Shown here: one piece after another, positions 18,711 to 23,307 of the stretch
How the letters are laid out: each line of letters starts with the position of its first letter
Position numbering within the stretch: position 1 is the first letter of the stretch
DNA from: Entamoeba histolytica HM-1:IMSS
Lineage: Eukaryota; Evosea; Mastigamoebida; Endamoebidae
DNA: 23,307 nucleotides
Reading direction: 5' to 3'
Assembly (NCBI RefSeq): GCF_000208925.1
Contig: NW_001915089.1
Span: forward strand, 1-23,307
The notes under the pieces: model-generated
Database searches by the model: none
Seen by the model: only the letters and a program-made list of their open reading frames with translations
Told to the model about the DNA's origin: nothing
Translations under genes and position numbers: made by a program

Positions 18711-20759
18711 ATGGATTTTATCACAACAGTTGTTATTTTAGTAGTCACTTCTGTTATATTGTATTATTTAAGACCCAAAACTTATCCACAAGAATTTAAT
18801 GGAAGATGGGTTGGAGAAGCTAAACCAGGAGAAACTAGAATATTAAGAGGTTATAAAGCTGAAGATAAACCAATTGACTACAATATTCCAGGGTATAATA
18901 CTATTAATGATTTAGTTATGGGAATGACAAAAGAAAATAAAAAAGAATATGTTGGTTATAGAACATGTGAAAAAGTCGTACCATTTAAAACAATGACAGT
19001 TGTTGTCAATGGTAAAGAAGTAGAAAAAACATTGTTTAAGTATCAAATGTCACATTATCACTGGTTTTCTTCTTTTGAATATTATCATATGATTAATAAA
19101 TTATCAAATGGAATTAGATTAGCTGGATATAAACCAGGAGATAAAATTGGTATTTTTTGTGAAACAAGATATGAATGGATGGCTTTCTTACTTGCTGCTA
19201 CTCGTCAAGGAATTGTTATAGTTACTGTTTATGCTACATTAGGAGATGAATCAGTTAAAATTGCATTAGAAGAAACTGATATTAAAGCAATTGTTGTATC
19301 AGAAGATACAGCAAAAAGATTACCAAAAATTCATCTTAAAGAATCAATTAAAGTAATTAATGTTGATGGAGAAGAAAGTGATGAACTAAGCTTTAAACAC
19401 TTTTTATTATCTGAAGAATCAACAGAATATCCAGAAGTACATGCAGATGATCTTGCAATTATTATGTATACATCAGGTACTTCTTCAAGTCCTAAAGGAG
19501 TTTTAGTAAATCAAAAACAAATATTAATGTTATCATGTGGATATAAATATGTATTAGAATTTAATAGAGAACGATTTATTGCATATTTACCATTAGCACA
19601 TATATTTGAAATTGGAATTGAGTTTGCATTATTAATGGACTTTGGTACTATTGGATATGCTGGAATTAGAACATTAACTTCCGGAGGATGTTTTAATTGT
19701 AACTCAGATTTAGTTGAATTTAATCCTGAGGCTATGATTGGAGTTCCAACTGTATTTAATAGAGTTCGTAAAGGAATATTAGAAACTGTTGAAAAGCAAC
19801 CTAAATTTAAGAAAATATTATTTGGTGCTGGTTATTGGATTAAAAGAAAATGTTATGTTGACTATGCTTTAAGAACACCATATCTTTTTATGCCATTAGT
19901 TAAATTAGTTGATGCTATGATTTTTAAACCATTATGTCGTTCTCTTCTTGGTACTAATATAAAAGCAATTGTTATTGGTGGCTCTGCTCTTCCTGTTGAA
20001 TTACAATATTTCCTTCAAGCAATTTTACCTGATGTTTCTGTTATGCAAGGATTTGGTATGACTGAACTTTGTGGTGCTGCATGTGCAATGCCACATAGAG
20101 ATCCAACAGTTGCATCAATTGGTGTTGTTCTTCCAATGTATGAAGTTAAATTAAGAGATGTTCCAGAACTTGGACATATGACTTCAGATCATCCTCCTCA
20201 TGGTGAATTAATGTTTAGAGGACTTCCTGTAACAAAAGGATATTTCAATAGACCAGAAGAAAATAAAGAGGCATTTACTGAAGATGGATGGTTCTGTACA
20301 GGTGATATTGCAAAAATAACTGATGATTTACATATTTGTATTATTGATAGAAAGAAAAATATTGTTAAACAACCATGTGGAGAATATATTTCATTAGAAT
20401 TGATTGAATCAAAATATAGTAGTAATAAGTTAGTTGACAATATTTGTGTTTTTGCAGATTCTTTTCATGACTTTGTTGTTGCTTTAATTGTTCCTAATAA
20501 AGCTGTTATTGCTGAGTTAAGTGGGGGTAAACCATTTGAAGAAGCTATTGAAGACAAAGAAGTGTTAAATAAAGCAAAGTTATTATTAAAAGAGAATGAA
20601 GAAGGATTAACAGAAAGACAAAAAGTTAAACACTTTTCTTTTGTTAAAGAAGAATGGACTGCAGAAAATGAATTATTAACTGCTGCATTAAAATTAAAAC
20701 GTCCAGAGATTTCCTTGAAATATCTAACTATTATTCAAAATATGTTTTCTTTGAATTAA
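18711..20759 (+). CDS. Membrane-anchored long-chain fatty-acid--CoA ligase (682 aa)
   Basis: It activates long-chain fatty acids to acyl-CoA through an acyl-AMP intermediate. Residues 3-20 are a hydrophobic helix that anchors the enzyme, cytosolic side out, probably to ER or vesicle membranes. The adenylation motifs are in order: IMYTSGTSSSPKGV (251-264, ATP-binding loop), GFGMTE (447-452), DGWFCTGD (525-532), IIDRKKN (544-550) with the following GEYI, and LLTAALKLKRP near 660-668 with the C-terminal lysine. DGWxxTGD...DRKKxxxxxxGEY is the long-chain acyl-CoA synthetase signature. Length fits the eukaryotic ACSL family (about 660-720). All expected motifs are present, so the enzyme should be active. 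The first in-frame ATG gives the membrane helix directly after Met. Confidence 0.94.
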   Translation: MDFITTVVILVVTSVILYYLRPKTYPQEFNGRWVGEAKPGETRILRGYKAEDKPIDYNIPGYNTINDLVMGMTKENKKEYVGYRTCEKVVPFKTMTVVVNGKEVEKTLFKYQMSHYHWFSSFEYYHMINKLSNGIRLAGYKPGDKIGIFCETRYEWMAFLLAATRQGIVIVTVYATLGDESVKIALEETDIKAIVVSEDTAKRLPKIHLKESIKVINVDGEESDELSFKHFLLSEESTEYPEVHADDLAIIMYTSGTSSSPKGVLVNQKQILMLSCGYKYVLEFNRERFIAYLPLAHIFEIGIEFALLMDFGTIGYAGIRTLTSGGCFNCNSDLVEFNPEAMIGVPTVFNRVRKGILETVEKQPKFKKILFGAGYWIKRKCYVDYALRTPYLFMPLVKLVDAMIFKPLCRSLLGTNIKAIVIGGSALPVELQYFLQAILPDVSVMQGFGMTELCGAACAMPHRDPTVASIGVVLPMYEVKLRDVPELGHMTSDHPPHGELMFRGLPVTKGYFNRPEENKEAFTEDGWFCTGDIAKITDDLHICIIDRKKNIVKQPCGEYISLELIESKYSSNKLVDNICVFADSFHDFVVALIVPNKAVIAELSGGKPFEEAIEDKEVLNKAKLLLKENEEGLTERQKVKHFSFVKEEWTAENELLTAALKLKRPEISLKYLTIIQNMFSLN

Positions 20760-20830
20760 TTTATCAAAATTACTAAAACAAAAGGAGAAAACTTAACCTT
20801 TAAATTAACTTTTTATTTTATGTTTATTTG

Positions 20831-22057
20831 TTAATATTTTAAACCAACACAAGTTGGTGATTTAGTGCATTGTAACATTTCTTCTTTTGAAGTAGCTGTT
20901 ATAGCACATTTAATTTGGACTTCATTACGATCATATAATCCAACAGTTCTCCATCGGTACAATGACCCTTTCATGACATCATTAAAGATTAAAGATTTAA
21001 CTTGTTGTAATGATGAAATAGAAATATCTTTTACTTGGTATTCTGAAATAAAAGAATAAGGTTCAAACCATACTGGGAATTTTTGATTATTTGATTCATT
21101 AAGGTTCATAGTGTATTGAATTGAGTCAATATACCCTTCTGCTCTATTTGGTGTTGTTGAAAAGATTTTATATCCAGGGTTATTAGTATAAACAGGACTA
21201 ATTCCAATAGCAACTAACATAACAACTGGATCTTCTGATGGAAGTAATCTAAACTCATCACGGTGAATATGCCCAAGTAATAATGAATTTATAGTTGATT
21301 TATATTTCTTAATTATTGTAAATAAACGATTTTGATATTCTTCTTTGAGTTGTGCTTTAAGGTCATAAGAAGAAACTCCTGGTGGAATATGACCAACAAT
21401 AATTGGATGAAGTGATGATGCTTTAGCAATAGAAAGTTGATTTTCTAACCAATCTAAAACACCACAGTCATTGTGCTGGAATGGATTTAATAAATTAGTG
21501 TTAATAACAATATATAATTGACCATCAACAGTTTGACTATAACATGCATTACGAAGGTATTGTTCTTTTTGATTTGTTGGAATATAATCAACAAATTTGT
21601 TATATAAAAATTCATAATATTGATCAGAGCATGTTATATTTTTTGGAGTTGGTGTGTCATTATTTCCCATTGCAAAAATAATTGGAGTAGTACCAAAATA
21701 TTGTTTCAATTTCTTAACTAATACTTCATTACATTGACGATAAAGTGAGTCTGTTAATTCATGAGAGCAAATATCTCCTGATAATACTATTGCCGAATAT
21801 TTTGCTTGTTTTGATGAATGTTCAAAAACAGCATCAATAAGATCAATAGGGGGATTACAATTAATAATACCATATCTATGACTCAAATCAGTTTTAGGAG
21901 TTAAGTCACTTGATTGGCACCATTGATTTGGATAATCGATATTGAATGCATTATTATAATGGATGTCTGATATTTGTAATATTTTAATTTCTGATGAAAA
22001 ACAATACCCAACCAAAAGATAAAAAATAAAAATATTAGTCTTAGAAGTGTTATGCAT
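20831..22057 (-). CDS. Secreted acid-sphingomyelinase-like metallophosphoesterase (408 aa)
   Basis: A calcineurin-fold phosphodiesterase of the acid-sphingomyelinase-like family, exported by an N-terminal signal sequence (hydrophobic residues about 8-20). Metal-site motifs are complete: DIH (Asp31, His33), SGD (Asp95), GNND (131-134), GHIPPG (His223) and GHIHRDEF (His263, His265). In human acid sphingomyelinase the third motif is GNHE and its His acts as catalytic acid; here that position is Asn133, as in some SMPDL- or endopolyphosphatase-type members. Substrate may therefore be a nucleotide, polyphosphate or lipid phosphodiester rather than sphingomyelin. A Cys-containing C-terminal segment follows the fold, as in the family. 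It converges on the acyl-CoA synthetase (71 bases between stops). Confidence 0.9.
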   Translation of the reverse strand: MHNTSKTNIFIFYLLVGYCFSSEIKILQISDIHYNNAFNIDYPNQWCQSSDLTPKTDLSHRYGIINCNPPIDLIDAVFEHSSKQAKYSAIVLSGDICSHELTDSLYRQCNEVLVKKLKQYFGTTPIIFAMGNNDTPTPKNITCSDQYYEFLYNKFVDYIPTNQKEQYLRNACYSQTVDGQLYIVINTNLLNPFQHNDCGVLDWLENQLSIAKASSLHPIIVGHIPPGVSSYDLKAQLKEEYQNRLFTIIKKYKSTINSLLLGHIHRDEFRLLPSEDPVVMLVAIGISPVYTNNPGYKIFSTTPNRAEGYIDSIQYTMNLNESNNQKFPVWFEPYSFISEYQVKDISISSLQQVKSLIFNDVMKGSLYRWRTVGLYDRNEVQIKCAITATSKEEMLQCTKSPTCVGLKY

Positions 22058-22087
22058 AAGTCAAATGAATATATTATTATTTAATTT

Positions 22088-22093
22088 AAGTTC
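22088..22093 (-). promoter_or_regulatory. GAACTT box upstream of the sphingomyelinase-like gene
   Basis: GAACTT on the minus strand, 31 bases before the ATG at 22057, is followed by an AT-rich stretch and a TTCATTTGA sequence. It is the same hexamer found before the acid phosphatase and the sulfotransferase. It fits the Entamoeba GAAC element, though the match is short. Confidence 0.35.
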
Positions 22094-22222
22094 TTTTTGA
22101 TTTCTGTTTAAAATTAAATTGTTATTTCTTAATGAAAAGAATTTTCAATCACAAAAATATTAACAAGTTTTAACTAATAAGTATAATTCTCTTTTCTTCT
22201 TATGAATTTTTTTGGGTTTATG

Positions 22223-23307
22223 TTAGTTATCATTGAACTTTTCACTTGAAGGAATATTATAAATATCATTAAGTCTAATACGTGTAGGTGGTTCGGCAAT
22301 TCAGTTACTATTTAAAATGAAACAAATCGCTCTTTAAGTTCTTGCTTCCAACACATTTCAATGAGACGTTTAAGACTTGGTTCATACGAAAAAATGTTTG
22401 TATAACTTCTTTCTAGTACAACATCAACAAATAACCTAAGGGAATTTATAAAGTTCTTTTGACTATGGTTGGTCATATTTTAATTGTTTCAAATATTGGT
22501 ATTATAAATGAATGGATAACGGGTGGTGTTTTATAATGCTTTTTATTAAGAGTTTCAGGAGTCATATTAGCAGGAGTTTTAAAGTCTTTAGTGAATATCA
22601 TAATTGTTACTAATACATCCATGTTTCTTGCACTTCCAAAATCAGGTAATTTACCACTAATTTTATTATTATTGTCGAAGAAAAATACAAGAGTATCATC
22701 AGGGTTAATATTATGATGTAATATACTACTTGAGTGAAGTCAATTTAATCCTTTAGCAACGTTCAATACTAATTTAATCTTTTTCTTAAATTCAATAAGA
22801 CTAATTTTTCTTTTGTTAATAAAATCTTGTTATAAATTATATTCAGCAACTTCTACCATACATATCCCTTTTTTGAAATACCTCCTCACCATAAAAAATG
22901 AACAACACATTTGTTTATACATTTATCTTATATATATTTCTTTTTTAAATTCTTTCATTTTTCTATTCAAATAAGGATCCACTTATTTCATTTTCTTTAT
23001 TATCAATTTATTTCTTCTATTTTTTTTCCTAAAAAGATAATGCCAAATAATCCTTTTCCAAGTCTTTTTATCTTCTTTTAATTCTTCTGGACTTAATCTA
23101 TCTGTTATTTCACATTTTACTTTAAGTTCTAAATGATATTTAATTCCTTTTTAATGTCTAAACAAGAAATTACAATATATTCATCTATAATACAGACACA
23201 TAATAATTTAACAAATATTTCAAATTCACACAGTTTTCCTTTTTTTCAAAGACACTAACTGTGGGTTTGTTTTGATAGAAAAAATTATTTGTATTTTTTA
23301 TTGTAGA
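22223..23307 (-). pseudogene. Protein kinase pseudogene (Entamoeba TKL type), 5' end beyond the window
   Basis: Translated by hand on the minus strand, the segment carries kinase subdomains in order but spread over several frames. From the right edge: a Cys-rich pre-kinase stretch (CEFEIFVKLLC), SPEELKEDKK, a glycine loop LGKGLFGIIF (23041-23062) in a different frame, a lysine motif LIIKKMK then a stop, CMVEVAEYN, a stop at 22830-22832, the catalytic loop decayed to LHHNINPDD (22695-22721), PDFGSARN (22632-22646), MTPE in place of the APE motif, a stop at 22473-22475, then LIEMCWKQELKERF in another frame, a stop at 22312-22314, and a final piece ending at TAA 22223-22225. The HRD Asp and the following Lys are lost. 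With multiple stops and frame changes it cannot encode a working kinase. Which live family it came from is inferred from the pre-kinase segment. Confidence 0.85.

Noticed and set aside
16250..22057. A lipid-metabolism cluster (sulfotransferase, acyl-CoA synthetase, sphingomyelinase-like)
   Set aside because: The genes are interrupted by an RPA2-like gene, lie on both strands and have separate upstream regions. Adjacency alone does not show a functional cluster.
1..23307. tRNA arrays, rRNA, CRISPR arrays, LINE/SINE reverse-transcriptase sequence
   Set aside because: I looked for cloverleaf motifs, spaced repeats and reverse-transcriptase or endonuclease motifs and saw none. Short non-coding elements cannot be ruled out by eye.

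Overview
The window is very AT-rich, with T- and A-homopolymer intergenic DNA, short intergenic gaps and genes on both strands. Two genes carry tiny introns (45 and 62 nt) that begin GTTTGT and end in AG. These features, with GAACTT boxes close upstream of start codons and the protein repertoire (amoebic sulfotransferase, TLDc-like coiled-coil protein, a neurofibromin-like RasGAP, relics of an amoebic TKL kinase), point to the nuclear genome of an Entamoeba species, probably of the E. histolytica/dispar group. The species cannot be fixed from the sequence alone.

Layout. Positions 1-3127 hold no credible intact gene: low-complexity AT DNA, a duplicated pyrimidine-rich block, a 15-bp minisatellite (908-1012) and possible traces of a decayed leucine-rich-repeat gene. 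A K/E-rich coiled-coil ORF whose 3' side seems decayed lies on the minus strand at 3326-3751. A compact block follows: a two-exon neurofibromin-like RasGAP (4138-7017, +), a coiled-coil/TLDc-like tail-anchored protein (7235-8611, +), a secreted histidine acid phosphatase (8659-9915, -), two unrecognised helical proteins (10329-11219, - and 11516-14443, -), an Sgt2/SGTA-type TPR co-chaperone (14587-15594, +), a sulfotransferase (16250-17560, +), a short two-exon RPA32-like protein (17732-18243, +), a membrane-anchored long-chain acyl-CoA synthetase (18711-20759, +) and a secreted acid-sphingomyelinase-like phosphodiesterase (20831-22057, -). The right end, from 22223 to the window edge on the minus strand, is a clear protein-kinase pseudogene with several stops, frame changes and lost catalytic residues.

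There is no operon and no mobile-element-encoded protein. The genes look like an ordinary mix of signalling, secretion, lipid and replication functions. Sulfotransferase, acyl-CoA synthetase and sphingomyelinase-like enzyme all touch lipid chemistry, but their adjacency is not evidence of joint regulation. The points most worth a second look are the intron that separates the RasGAP start codon from its arginine finger, the compact RasGAP-Sec14-PH layout, the short RPA2 with its intron, the kinase pseudogene, and the His-to-Asn change in the sphingomyelinase-like active site. I found no convincing evidence of a wholly new biological system.
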